Source: Paramicrobacterium humi (GTDB taxonomy: Bacteria > Actinomycetota > Actinomycetes > Actinomycetales > Microbacteriaceae). Taken from it: DNA of 64,000 bases. The stretch spans positions 1,178,001 to 1,242,000 of the forward strand of contig NZ_FNRY01000001.1 of the NCBI RefSeq assembly GCF_900105715.1. Direction: 5' to 3'. The notes under the pieces were generated by a model. That model was not told the origin of the DNA. It searched no databases and saw nothing but the letters and a program-made list of their open reading frames with translations. Positions 25,694-33,766 of this stretch are shown here, piece by piece (position 1 is the stretch's first letter; each line of letters opens with the position of its first letter). The position numbers and the translations under genes were made by a program.

Positions 25694-26464
25694 GTGGCGG
25701 AGCGAGTGTCGCTGGCGGCGAGGCGTCGCCTGAGCCTGTTCTCCATCGTCATCTGGATCGTGGGTCTCTGCGTCGTGGCCGTCGTGGGCGCGAACGCGCT
25801 CGGCGTCGGCGACGGTGGGAGCGGATCGGATGCCGCTTACGCCGACGACCCGTGGCTGAATCCGCATCCGACGCTCGCCGCGCACGACGGCGACGTGTAC
25901 TCCGGCCGGACAGGCGAGGTGATCCGGCTCACGGGGCTCGACACCTCGAAGCCGGTTCACCTGCACGTCGTCGAGGGTGATTTCGTGCGCGCGAGCGTGA
26001 CGGGCGAGAACGGGTCGCTCGCCTTCACGGACGTCGGCGACGACCCCGCGCGGTTCACGATCTCCGAGTACGACCAGGAGTACATCATGCCGCCCGCCTC
26101 AGCCCTCGAGCTGTGGCCAGAGGCCGACGAGCCGTGGAGCATCCAGGTGACCCAGCCCGCCCTCGCGGAGCTGAGCGGCACCGTGAGCGGGATCGGGGAC
26201 GCCGCGTTCGTGTACAGCGGCACCGCCACCTCGGCGCGCGTGAGCGCGCGCGGAGAGTACTCGCTGCGCGTGACCGTCGTCGCCGGTCTCGTGGGCGAGC
26301 AGGTGCTGAGCGTGAGCGGAAACGTCGACCGCACGATCGCCTGGGCCGATTCCGACGCCGCGGTTTTCGTCATCGACGCGTTCGAGGAGACGGCGTGGAC
26401 GATCACGGTGCCCGACGAACCGGCGCCGAGCGCGACGCCCGGCGCGGACGAGGGGACGCCGTGA
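25694..26464 (+). CDS. Membrane-anchored outer protein A of the AAA/radical-SAM cluster
   Basis: A 256-residue protein with one N-terminal membrane helix (SLFSIVIWIVGLCVVAVVGA) and an outer part of about 220 residues that is rich in beta-strand-forming Val/Thr and ends in a Pro/Ala tail. It is similar in design and in parts of sequence to the next gene's product: both have FSIVxWI in the anchor and a closing strand of the type VFVI-A-x-W-T-V/I-T. I do not recognise a named family. GTG start at 25694 has GGGAGGG upstream; a TACGCT box lies at 25661-25666. It opens a seven-gene coupled operon. Confidence 0.75.
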   Translation: MAERVSLAARRRLSLFSIVIWIVGLCVVAVVGANALGVGDGGSGSDAAYADDPWLNPHPTLAAHDGDVYSGRTGEVIRLTGLDTSKPVHLHVVEGDFVRASVTGENGSLAFTDVGDDPARFTISEYDQEYIMPPASALELWPEADEPWSIQVTQPALAELSGTVSGIGDAAFVYSGTATSARVSARGEYSLRVTVVAGLVGEQVLSVSGNVDRTIAWADSDAAVFVIDAFEETAWTITVPDEPAPSATPGADEGTP

Positions 26465-27258
26465 GCGCGCCCGTGTCGGCCGCGGCGGGCCGCAGCATCC
26501 GATTCTTCTCCATCGTCGTGTGGATCGCCGGAACGATCACGGCGATGGTGCTCGCGTCGGTCATGCTCTCCGATTACCTCATCAATCCGCGCACGGGCGA
26601 GCTCGGCTTCTACGGCGCGGAGGCGCGCAACCCGTGGAGCGACGAGTCGCCGCAGCGCTTCGAACGCGACGGCAGCGTGTGGCGGGGCTCGGGCAGCGGC
26701 TACATCGAGCTGACGGCGGCGGACGACGAGCCGATCGAGCTCACGGCAACGCGGATCGACGCGTTCACGACGTTCCGCATCTGGCCGAGCTCGCAGATCG
26801 ATGTGCCCGCCGCCGACCGGCGGCTGCCGCTTGCTCTCGGCTACCTCGGCGACGCCGGGGACACGACGCTCGTCGTGCCGCCGGGGGAGCGGACGCAGCT
26901 GTGGGTGCAGTCGACGGGGGACTGGGAGTTCGCGGCGCGGCGCATCACGTCGACGCCCATCGAGGACACGCTCTCGGGCTCGGGGAACGCGTACCTCGCT
27001 TACCGCGGCGACGCGCTGAGCGCCCGGTTCGAGCACCACGGCACTGGCATCTTCTTCGTCTCGCTCGTGTCGGTCCGCGAGAATGAACGTCCCATCATCG
27101 AGACCGACGAGGTCGACTCGCGGGTCTCGTGGGACGAGGCGCCGCTCGTCGTCTTCGTGATCGAGGCCGACACGGGCGACGGCGAGTGGACCGTCACGAT
27201 CGACGAGCTCGCCGGGCCAACGCAGACAACGACTCCCACCGAACAGGAGCAGGAATGA
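26461..27258 (+). CDS. Membrane-anchored outer protein B of the AAA/radical-SAM cluster
   Basis: A 265-residue protein with an N-terminal helix (FFSIVVWIAGTITAMVLAS) and a beta-rich outer domain; the tail is threonine/glutamate-rich ([12 protein letters not shown]). It is a diverged tandem paralogue of the preceding protein. GTG at 26461 overlaps the previous stop (GTGA); its own stop overlaps the AAA start (ATGA). Possible roles are a cell-surface sensor or substrate of the cytoplasmic AAA/radical-SAM proteins; this is inference from coupling only. Confidence 0.75.
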   Translation: MSAPVSAAAGRSIRFFSIVVWIAGTITAMVLASVMLSDYLINPRTGELGFYGAEARNPWSDESPQRFERDGSVWRGSGSGYIELTAADDEPIELTATRIDAFTTFRIWPSSQIDVPAADRRLPLALGYLGDAGDTTLVVPPGERTQLWVQSTGDWEFAARRITSTPIEDTLSGSGNAYLAYRGDALSARFEHHGTGIFFVSLVSVRENERPIIETDEVDSRVSWDEAPLVVFVIEADTGDGEWTVTIDELAGPTQTTTPTEQEQE

Positions 27259-28883
27259 CCACTTTCGCGCAGAACCTCGACGAGGCCTTCAAGGCTCGCC
27301 TCCCGCTGCTGTACATCGAGTCGAGCGAGGAGGTGCGGGTCATCGCCGACATCGCGCACGCCGCGAAGGCGCAGCGGCACCCGCGCGCGGTGTGGACGTG
27401 GACCTCCGCCGTCGGCCTGTGCGGACCGGACGGGAAGGTCGTCGCGAACACGACGAACCCCGTGCGCGCGCTCGACCACGCGGCGGGCGAGAAGGACGCG
27501 GGCGTGTTCGTGTTCTGCGACCTGCACGCCTACTTCGGCTCGGAGCACCGGCCCGGCGAGCCCGCGGTGATCCGCAAGGTGCGCGAGACGGTGCTCGACT
27601 TCCGGCACGGCGAGGCGAGCCGCGCGATGATCGTGACCTCGCCCGTGCGCGTTATCCCGCCCGAGCTCGACAAGCTCACGCACCTGATGGAGTTCCCGCT
27701 GCCCTCGGCGGAGGAGATCCGCTCGCTGCTGGACACGATGATCGAGAACAACTCCGGCGGCCGCATCCGCGTCGACGCCGACGACGCGGTGCGCGAGAAG
27801 CTCGTGCACGCCGCGCTCGGCCTCACCATGGCAGAGGCGGAGAACGCGTACGCGCGGGCCATGGTGAACGACGGAGCGCTCGGCGAGACCGACATCACGG
27901 TCGTTCTCGACGAGAAGCGGCAGACCGTGCGCAAGTCGGGGCTGCTCGAGTTCGTCGACAGCGGCATCGACCTCGACGACGTCGGTGGGCTCGAGAACCT
28001 CAAACGCTGGCTCTCGCGCCGCAACGGCGCGTGGCTCGACAAGGCCGCGGCCTACGGTCTGCCGAACCCCAAGGGCGTGCTCATCACGGGAGTGCCCGGC
28101 TGCGGCAAGTCGATGACGGCGAAGGCGACGGCGGCATCCTGGAACCTGCCCCTGCTCCGCCTCGACATCGGCCGCATCTTCTCGGGCCTCGTCGGCTCGA
28201 GCGAGCAGAACCTGCGCACCGCGATCGCGACGGCCGAGGCCGTGGCGCCGTGCATCCTGTGGGTCGACGAGATCGAGAAGGGCTTCTCGAACACGACCGG
28301 CACCGGCGACTCGGGCACGAGCGCGCGCGTGTTCGGCACGTTCCTCACGTGGCTGCAGGAGAAGGAGCGGCCCGTGTTCGTCGTCGCCACGGCGAACAAC
28401 ATCGACGCGCTGCCGCCCGAGTTCCTGCGCAAGGGCCGCTTCGACGAGATCTTCTTCGTCGACCTGCCGACCGCGCAGGAGCGCCGCGTGATCTGGCGCA
28501 TCCAGCTGCAGATGAACGCGACCGAGAACAATGGGCTCGACGCGCTCGCCGCCGACACCGGCGCGCTCGACCGGCTCGTCGCGGCGAGCGAGAACTACTC
28601 GGGTGCCGAGATCGAGCAGGCCGTGATCGCCGCGCTCTACGCCGGCTACAGCGAGGGCCACGCCGTCACCGAGGACGACCTTGTCGAGGCCGTGCAGACG
28701 ATGATCCCGCTCTCGGTCACGCAGGCCGAGGAAGTGCAGGTCATCCGCGACTGGGCGGCGCAGCGCGCCGTGCGGGCGACGGGGACGGAGGACCTCGACG
28801 CCGCCGAGGCGGCCCCGCCGGCGGCATCCGATCGCTCACCCGCGCTGTCGACTCGGCGCGGCGGACGCACGGTGGACTACTAG
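27255..28883 (+). CDS. Ycf46-like AAA+ ATPase
   Basis: A 542-residue AAA+ protein. Residues 1-240 are a Ycf46-type N-terminal region ([19 protein letters not shown] at 12-30). The AAA core has Walker A GVPGCGKS (279-286), Walker [12 protein letters not shown] (333-343), sensor 1 ATANNID and the arginine-finger segment RKGRFDE (392-398); a C-terminal helical lid follows. It ends with a disordered Ala/Ser stretch and the tail G-R-T-V-D-Y, the same type of tail as the helix-hairpin-helix protein at 30418. It should remodel a partner protein by ATP hydrolysis. The partner is unknown; neighbouring DUF2997, radical SAM and DUF1257 proteins are candidates. Confidence 0.9.
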   Translation: MTTFAQNLDEAFKARLPLLYIESSEEVRVIADIAHAAKAQRHPRAVWTWTSAVGLCGPDGKVVANTTNPVRALDHAAGEKDAGVFVFCDLHAYFGSEHRPGEPAVIRKVRETVLDFRHGEASRAMIVTSPVRVIPPELDKLTHLMEFPLPSAEEIRSLLDTMIENNSGGRIRVDADDAVREKLVHAALGLTMAEAENAYARAMVNDGALGETDITVVLDEKRQTVRKSGLLEFVDSGIDLDDVGGLENLKRWLSRRNGAWLDKAAAYGLPNPKGVLITGVPGCGKSMTAKATAASWNLPLLRLDIGRIFSGLVGSSEQNLRTAIATAEAVAPCILWVDEIEKGFSNTTGTGDSGTSARVFGTFLTWLQEKERPVFVVATANNIDALPPEFLRKGRFDEIFFVDLPTAQERRVIWRIQLQMNATENNGLDALAADTGALDRLVAASENYSGAEIEQAVIAALYAGYSEGHAVTEDDLVEAVQTMIPLSVTQAEEVQVIRDWAAQRAVRATGTEDLDAAEAAPPAASDRSPALSTRRGGRTVDY

Positions 28884-28893
28884 GAGGAGTGGC

Positions 28894-29100
28894 GTGGCCA
28901 AGCAGCTGATCGTGAAGTTGCGGCGCGACGGAACCGTCGACGCCGAGACCGCCGGAATGCACGGCGCCGAGTGCATGGACTACATCTGCGCGCTCGAGAA
29001 CCTGCTCGAGGCGCAGACCATGACCTCCTCGTTCACCGACGACTACGCGGGCGTCGGCAGCGACGCCGAGACCGAGCAGCGGGACTGGGACCGGTCATGA
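28894..29100 (+). CDS. DUF2997-family small protein
   Basis: A 68-residue protein. The first strands (KQLIVKLRRDGTVDAETAG), the C-x-x-Y-I-C region (GAECMDYICALENLLEA) and the short length match DUF2997, a family found beside DUF1257 proteins in cyanobacteria and other bacteria. A conserved-type cysteine lies at residue 27. GTG at 28894 follows AGGAGG. It overlaps the radical SAM gene by ATGA. It may be a small substrate or adaptor. Confidence 0.75.
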   Translation: MAKQLIVKLRRDGTVDAETAGMHGAECMDYICALENLLEAQTMTSSFTDDYAGVGSDAETEQRDWDRS

Positions 29101-29891
29101 GGGTGTTCGCCGAGTCGGCTCCGGATGCCGCCGCGCTCGCGTCCGCGCGAGCATCGGGCCTCGGCGCGCGGGAGCCCGCAGTCTCGAGCGAGCAGCTGCG
29201 CTGGTCGCGGTTCCTTCCGGCGACCGAGGCGGAGGGGCCCGGGGTGCGCGCCGCCCTGTGGGTGCAGGGCTGCGCGGTGCGCTGCCCCGGCTGCTTCAAC
29301 CCGCAGATGTGGGCCGCGCGAGGCGGACAGGCGACGGGTGCCGCCGCCGCGGCGGCCGCGTGGGTCGCCGCAGCGCAGGCCGGCGGCGCCGAGGGCGTCA
29401 CGCTGCTCGGCGGGGAGCCGTTCGACCAGGCCGCGGCTCTCGCCGTCGTGGCGGAGACGTTTCGTGCCGCAGGGCTCACCGTGATGAGCTTCAGCGGCTA
29501 CCCGCTTGACGCGCTCGAGCGCTGGGCGCGGCGCCGCCCCGACATCGCGCGCCTGCTTGCCGCGACCGACCTGCTGTGCGACGGGCCCTACCTGCGCGAG
29601 CACCCCGACGCCCGCCGACCGTGGATCGGCTCGACGAACCAGGGCATCCGCGCGCTGAGCGAGCGCTACGCCGACCGGGTGCGCGCGATCGACGCCGACG
29701 GTGAGCGCGACCGCCTCGAAGTGCGCATCCACCGCGACGGCCGCATCGCCGTCAACGGCTGGGCCGACGACGCCGCGCTCGACGCCCTGCTCCACGACCT
29801 CGGCGTGCGCGGCGACGCGCCGTCCCGATCCGCGCCGCCCCGATCCGTCCAGCCCGGCCGAGCGCCGCACCGAGAGGAGCTCGTGTCATGA
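29097..29891 (+). CDS. NrdG-like radical SAM (4Fe-4S) activating-enzyme homologue
   Basis: A 264-residue radical SAM protein. C59, C63 and C66 in VQGCAVRCPGCFNP form the C-x3-C-x2-C cluster motif; GPGVR precedes it, and GGEP (105-108) binds S-adenosylmethionine, as in NrdG/PflA-type glycyl-radical activases. No SPASM or second-cluster motif is seen. No glycyl-radical enzyme is encoded anywhere in the window, so its target is likely one of its operon partners. The last 30 residues are Pro/Arg/Ser-rich. It overlaps both neighbours by ATGA. Confidence 0.88.
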   Translation: MRVFAESAPDAAALASARASGLGAREPAVSSEQLRWSRFLPATEAEGPGVRAALWVQGCAVRCPGCFNPQMWAARGGQATGAAAAAAAWVAAAQAGGAEGVTLLGGEPFDQAAALAVVAETFRAAGLTVMSFSGYPLDALERWARRRPDIARLLAATDLLCDGPYLREHPDARRPWIGSTNQGIRALSERYADRVRAIDADGERDRLEVRIHRDGRIAVNGWADDAALDALLHDLGVRGDAPSRSAPPRSVQPGRAPHREELVS

Positions 29892-30418
29892 GCGTTTCCC
29901 TTCTGCTTGTCCCCCTGGCCTTCGCCGTCATGGGCTCCCTTGGAGCCGCCGGCGTCGCGGGAGCGGCATCCGTCGCCGGATCGACCGACGAGGACACGGG
30001 CGCCGCACCCGGACGCGACGAGACGGAGCTGCGGGAGCGCTCGACCGTGTCGGTGCGCACGCGCATGAAGGACCCCACCCTGCTCGGCGCCGCTCTCGAG
30101 GACCTCGGCGCGCGCCAGGCGCACGTCAGCGCCGCCGAGGTGAGCGCGACGCTCGAGGGCGTCACGATCACGATGACGCAGACCGACGGCGGCATCTGGG
30201 CGGCCCACTTCACCGCGACCGATGGCCGTGATGTCGACGCCGCCTACGCCGCTGCGCTCGTCGGCCGGCTCGACGCCGCCTACGCCGCGCGCGTGCAGCA
30301 GGCGGTCGCCGAGCGCATCCGCTCGCGCGCCGACGCCGCCGGATTCGACCTCGTCTCCGAGACTCGCGACGCCGACGACACCGTCACGATGGTGCTGAAC
30401 GTCAAGGACTACGCCTGA
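29888..30418 (+). CDS. DUF1257 (Ycf35-like) protein with N-terminal membrane segment
   Basis: A 176-residue protein. The first 30 residues form a hydrophobic Ala/Gly/Val-rich segment that should be a signal anchor; an acidic linker follows. From residue about 50 the DUF1257 pattern appears: STVSVRTRMKDPTLLGAALEDLG, then YAARVQQAVAERIRSRADAAGFDL. In cyanobacteria and plastids Ycf35 is soluble, so the anchor is an addition here. It is translationally coupled to both neighbours. Confidence 0.78.
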   Translation: MSVSLLLVPLAFAVMGSLGAAGVAGAASVAGSTDEDTGAAPGRDETELRERSTVSVRTRMKDPTLLGAALEDLGARQAHVSAAEVSATLEGVTITMTQTDGGIWAAHFTATDGRDVDAAYAAALVGRLDAAYAARVQQAVAERIRSRADAAGFDLVSETRDADDTVTMVLNVKDYA

Positions 30419-31293
30419 TGGCCGACGACGACAAGCCCTCCATCGGCTGGATGCTGGCACGCAGCTCCTGGCTGCTGCTCACCCTCATTCCCGGGCCCCT
30501 CGCCACGTGGTTCGGCTTCGCCGTCATCGCGACTGTCGCTCGCCGCGGCCGCTGGTTCGGCTTCGCCGCCTTCTTCGCCGCCGCTGCGATCGTCGCCCAC
30601 CTCCCCCTCTGGGGACGCTGGGGCGACCTCGCCGCGACGCTCGTGTTCCTCGCCGGCATCGTCGCGGGCCTCGCCGTGAACCCCACGTGGCTGCGACTGC
30701 TGTGGACCCGCAGATCGGGAAGCAACGCCTCGCGGTCGCGCTCGACCACGTGGCATCGCGCGCCGACGGCCACATCGTCCACGCGCACGACGACGATTCC
30801 CGGCGGCACCATGACGGTGACCGAGAGCCGCACGACGACCACCCGCTCGACCAGCCGGTCGAAGCGGGCCGAGGCGCGCGCGAAGGCGGCGGCCAAGCAG
30901 GCGGAGCAGCAGCGCGCGGCCGAGAAGCGAAAGGCTCAGGATGCCGCTCGCGAGCAGCAGCTGAGCGACGCACGGCGACTGCTCGACGAGGTCGGCGGAT
31001 CGGGCGCCGACCTGTACGAGGCGCCGGTCGCCGCCTCGGGCGCGGCATCCGCCGAACCCGTCGACGTCAACACCGCACCCGTGAGCGCACTGCAGAAGCT
31101 GCCGGGCATGAGCCGGCGCACCGCCAAGCGGGCCGTGAAGGTGCGGGAGGACAAGGGCGGATTCGCGTCGCTCGATGACTTCGCGGCATCCGTCGGCCTG
31201 CAGCCGCACGAGATCGTGCGTCTGCGCACCGCGGCGACCTGCTCGCCGCCGCCGCGCGGCCCCCGCACCTTCGGCCGGCGCGTCGATTACTAG
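30418..31293 (+). CDS. Membrane protein with ComEA-like helix-hairpin-helix domain
   Basis: A 291-residue protein. Two to three membrane helices occupy residues about 10-95; then a Ser/Thr/Arg linker, an Ala/Lys/Gln coiled-coil-like region (AKAAAKQAEQQRAAEKRKAQ) and a C-terminal helix-hairpin-helix of the ComEA/SLBB type (VDVNTAPVSALQKLPGMSRR, then GFASLDDFAASVGL). Such domains bind DNA without sequence choice. It ends G-R-R-V-D-Y, matching the tail of the AAA protein. ATG at 30418 overlaps the previous stop (TGATG), closing the operon. It could tether the complex to DNA or to the membrane. Confidence 0.8.
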   Translation: MADDDKPSIGWMLARSSWLLLTLIPGPLATWFGFAVIATVARRGRWFGFAAFFAAAAIVAHLPLWGRWGDLAATLVFLAGIVAGLAVNPTWLRLLWTRRSGSNASRSRSTTWHRAPTATSSTRTTTIPGGTMTVTESRTTTTRSTSRSKRAEARAKAAAKQAEQQRAAEKRKAQDAAREQQLSDARRLLDEVGGSGADLYEAPVAASGAASAEPVDVNTAPVSALQKLPGMSRRTAKRAVKVREDKGGFASLDDFAASVGLQPHEIVRLRTAATCSPPPRGPRTFGRRVDY

Positions 31294-31336
31294 AGCGCGT
31301 CTCACCGGCCTGATATCGCTGCGCTATCATGTTGGT

Positions 31337-31798
31337 ATGGCGCAGACGCAACGTCACGAGAGCCTCCGGCAGACGCGGATCAGCGAGGGCCTCTCACAGC
31401 GAGAGCTCGCGCTGCGCTCCGGCGTTCCTCAACCCAATATTGCCGCGTATGAGACGGGTCGGCGCACTCCCTCTGCCGACACCCTCGCACGCTTGAACGC
31501 GGCGCTGTACCGCCCGAGCATGGCGCGACTTCGCGCGCGACGCGGCAGCATCATCGAGGCGGCGGCACGCCGTGGGCTTAGTGACGTGCGGGTGTTCGGT
31601 TCCGTTGCGCGCGGCACCGCAACCGATGCTTCCGACGTTGACGTGCTCGTCCATCCCGGTCCCCGTGCTTCGCTGTTCGACCTGGCCGGCTTCAGGACGG
31701 ACGTGCGCGAGATTGTCGGCGTCGAGGTCGACGTAGTGTCCGATCGCGGTGTTGGTCCCGCGATGAGCGGCATTCTCGCCGAAGCTGTGCCGCTATGA
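31337..31798 (+). CDS. mntA: HTH-MNT antitoxin (minimal nucleotidyltransferase fused to XRE-type HTH)
   Basis: A 153-residue fusion. Residues 8-58 are an XRE-type helix-turn-helix (LSQRELALRSGVPQPNIAAY); residues 70-153 are a minimal nucleotidyltransferase with GS (88-89), D100 and D102 in GSVARGTATDASDVDVLV and a third acidic residue in VEVDVVSD. MNT antitoxins inactivate HEPN toxins by AMPylating a tyrosine; the HTH adds autoregulation. TATCAT lies 6 nt before the ATG, suggesting a leaderless message. The HEPN gene follows with ATGA overlap. Confidence 0.9.
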   Translation: MAQTQRHESLRQTRISEGLSQRELALRSGVPQPNIAAYETGRRTPSADTLARLNAALYRPSMARLRARRGSIIEAAARRGLSDVRVFGSVARGTATDASDVDVLVHPGPRASLFDLAGFRTDVREIVGVEVDVVSDRGVGPAMSGILAEAVPL

Positions 31799-32136
31799 AC
31801 AACGATCGCTTATCGAGGACCCCTGCCATCCTCGCGGACATTGCGCGGTTCGCGGCCTCTGCCCGCCGAGTTGCGGCACGAGGGCATGAGCGATTTGCTG
31901 ATCCTGAGGATGACGACCAGCGACGTATCGCGCGTTCACTCATCGTCGATCTCTCGGCCGCTGCCGACCGTCTACCCGAGGAGTTCCGGGAGGCGCATTC
32001 CGACGTCGACTGGCGCGGGATTCGAGCTGCCCGCAACTTCATCGCCCATGATTACGACGGCACCGACGAGAAGGTTCTGTGGGAAGCCGTCGCCGTTCAG
32101 TTCCCGCTCATCGTCGCCGCGCTCGGCATCGAGTAG
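31795..32136 (+). CDS. hepT: HEPN-domain (DUF86/HepT-like) toxin ribonuclease
   Basis: A 113-residue HEPN protein. The R-x4-H-x-Y active-site motif is R80-N-F-I-A-H85-D-Y87, with Y87 the usual AMPylation site in characterised HepT proteins. The length fits the DUF86 branch. It should cut RNA as a dimer until modified by the upstream MNT protein. The first ATG overlaps the MNT stop. Both genes appear intact. Confidence 0.9.
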   Translation: MNNDRLSRTPAILADIARFAASARRVAARGHERFADPEDDDQRRIARSLIVDLSAAADRLPEEFREAHSDVDWRGIRAARNFIAHDYDGTDEKVLWEAVAVQFPLIVAALGIE

Positions 32137-32146
32137 CCGCACGTCC

Positions 32147-33628
32147 TCAGGAGAGCGGCGGGTACAGCCGGATCGCGTTGCGCGAGGGGCGGTAGTCCCA
32201 CGAGCGGCCCTCCGGCGTTCCGGCGAGGGTGATTCGGCGCTCGCGCTGGCTGCGACGAACGCGCGCGTCGAGCTCGTCGATGTCGACCCTGCCGAGCAGA
32301 CGCTCGCGGCAGCGCGCGAGGACGTCCGCATAGTCCGGATCGTCGGAAAGGTCGTGCTGCTCCAGCGGGTCCGCTTCGAGGTCGAAGAGTAGCGGCGGCT
32401 GATGGCGGACGAGCACATACTTGAACCTCCCCGTTCGCAGGGCGAGGAGCGGCTGCACGGTTCCCTCGGCGAGGTACTCGAATTCGGCTTCGTCGCGACC
32501 GTGTGCGTGCGGGTCTCTCAGAGTCGGGACGAGGGACTGCCCGTCGAGCGTGGGGCGCGGCCCGGCGGCATCCGATCGGTCTGAGATGTCGATGAGCGTC
32601 GCCGTGAGATCGACGAGGGAGACGACGTCGGTGCGCCGGCCAGGTTGGATGCCGGGACCGGAGACCAGCAGCGGAACCTTCGCCGCGCCGTCACGGTAGC
32701 TGCGTTTGAACCACATTCCGTGCTCGCCGAGCATCTCGCCGTGATCGCTCGTGAACACGACCACGGTGTCCTCCCGTGCTCTGAGGCGGTCGAGTTCGGC
32801 GAGCAGTCGCCCGACGAGGTCGTCGACGTACGAGATCGCGGCGAAGTACGCCCGACGCGCCCGGCGGGTCTCGTCCTCGTCGAGTGGGAAGCGATCGGCC
32901 TCGTGGTGGATCTGAATCCACTGGTCGAACGGGTGAAGCTGCTCGAACGGGACGGCACGAGCGCGGGGCGGAGCGATGTCGATGTCGTCGTAGCGGTGCC
33001 AGTATTCGGCAGGAACAAGGAACGGGTCGTGCGGGTGCACGAACGAGGAGCACAGGAAGAAGGGCGCGTCCGCCGCGACGAGGGAGCGCAGCCGCGTGAG
33101 GGAGGTGTGCAGCACCTCCTCGTCGTAGCCGAGCTGCTGACTCCACGGCTGCACGGGTTCGACGCGCAGCCGATTGACGCTCGTTCCCGGGTTCGGCAGG
33201 GGGCTCTCGCTCCAGTCCGGCGTGAGCACGAGGCTCGCGGGTGCGGCGTCGGAGGTGAGGCGCTCGCCGAAGCCGTGCAGCTGGTCGGGACCGACGAAGT
33301 GCATCTTTCCCGAGAGCACGGTCGTGTAGCCCGCGCGATTCAGGTGATGCGCGAGGGTCGGGGTGCTTGCGGGCAGTTCGGAACCGTTGTCGTAGACGCC
33401 GAGATTGCGGGCGAGCCGGCCCGTGAGCAGCGACGCGCGTGAGGGGAGGCAGATGGGGGAAGAGCAGTAGGTGTTCTCGAACACGGCGCTGCGCTCTGTG
33501 AGCTCGTCGAGGTTCGGTGTGAGGACGCTCGGGTGGCCGAGGGCGGCGATCACGTCGTGCGCCATCTGGTCGACGACGATCAGGAGGATGTTGGGGCGCG
33601 TCGAGCGCGCCGTCGCGTCGGAGCTCAT
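32147..33628 (-). CDS. Sulfatase, choline-sulfatase-like
   Basis: A 493-residue type I sulfatase. D20 (metal ligand in LLIVVDQM), C60 in CLPSRASLLTG (the cysteine converted to formylglycine) and SDHGEMLGEHG are present. The C-terminus (RERRI, then WDYRPSRNAIRLY) resembles the C-terminal domain of choline-sulfatase BetC, which releases choline for glycine-betaine synthesis. No signal peptide is seen, as for cytosolic BetC. No choline transporter or dehydrogenase is nearby, so the substrate remains tentative. A formylglycine-generating enzyme is not in the window. Confidence 0.82.
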   Translation of the reverse strand: MSSDATARSTRPNILLIVVDQMAHDVIAALGHPSVLTPNLDELTERSAVFENTYCSSPICLPSRASLLTGRLARNLGVYDNGSELPASTPTLAHHLNRAGYTTVLSGKMHFVGPDQLHGFGERLTSDAAPASLVLTPDWSESPLPNPGTSVNRLRVEPVQPWSQQLGYDEEVLHTSLTRLRSLVAADAPFFLCSSFVHPHDPFLVPAEYWHRYDDIDIAPPRARAVPFEQLHPFDQWIQIHHEADRFPLDEDETRRARRAYFAAISYVDDLVGRLLAELDRLRAREDTVVVFTSDHGEMLGEHGMWFKRSYRDGAAKVPLLVSGPGIQPGRRTDVVSLVDLTATLIDISDRSDAAGPRPTLDGQSLVPTLRDPHAHGRDEAEFEYLAEGTVQPLLALRTGRFKYVLVRHQPPLLFDLEADPLEQHDLSDDPDYADVLARCRERLLGRVDIDELDARVRRSQRERRITLAGTPEGRSWDYRPSRNAIRLYPPLS

Positions 33629-33694
33629 GTGACAACGATCCCACGCTGACGGCAGGTTCGCGACTTCTCCTCCACAGGTACGGGACTTCCGAAG

Positions 33695-33703
33695 TTATCC
33701 ACA
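33695..33703 (+). promoter_or_regulatory. Consensus DnaA box
   Basis: TTATCCACA exactly matches the high-affinity DnaA consensus. It is alone in the 138-nt divergent region before the DUF222/HNH gene. A single box is not an origin. Confidence 0.4.
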
Positions 33704-33766
33704 ACCAGGTCTTTTGGGCCGAACCGGCGTCGTCGGAATGTCGGTGGTCGGTGGTTGACTATCGGC

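Noticed and set aside
28863-31293. G-R-x-V-D-Y tails as glycyl-radical motifs
   Set aside because: Glycyl-radical sites need R-V-x-G-Y/F; the glycine is missing in both tails, so they are not radical-bearing sites as known.
32147-33628. Sulfatase as secreted enzyme
   Set aside because: No signal peptide; the first 25 residues lead straight into the catalytic strand, as in cytosolic choline sulfatases.
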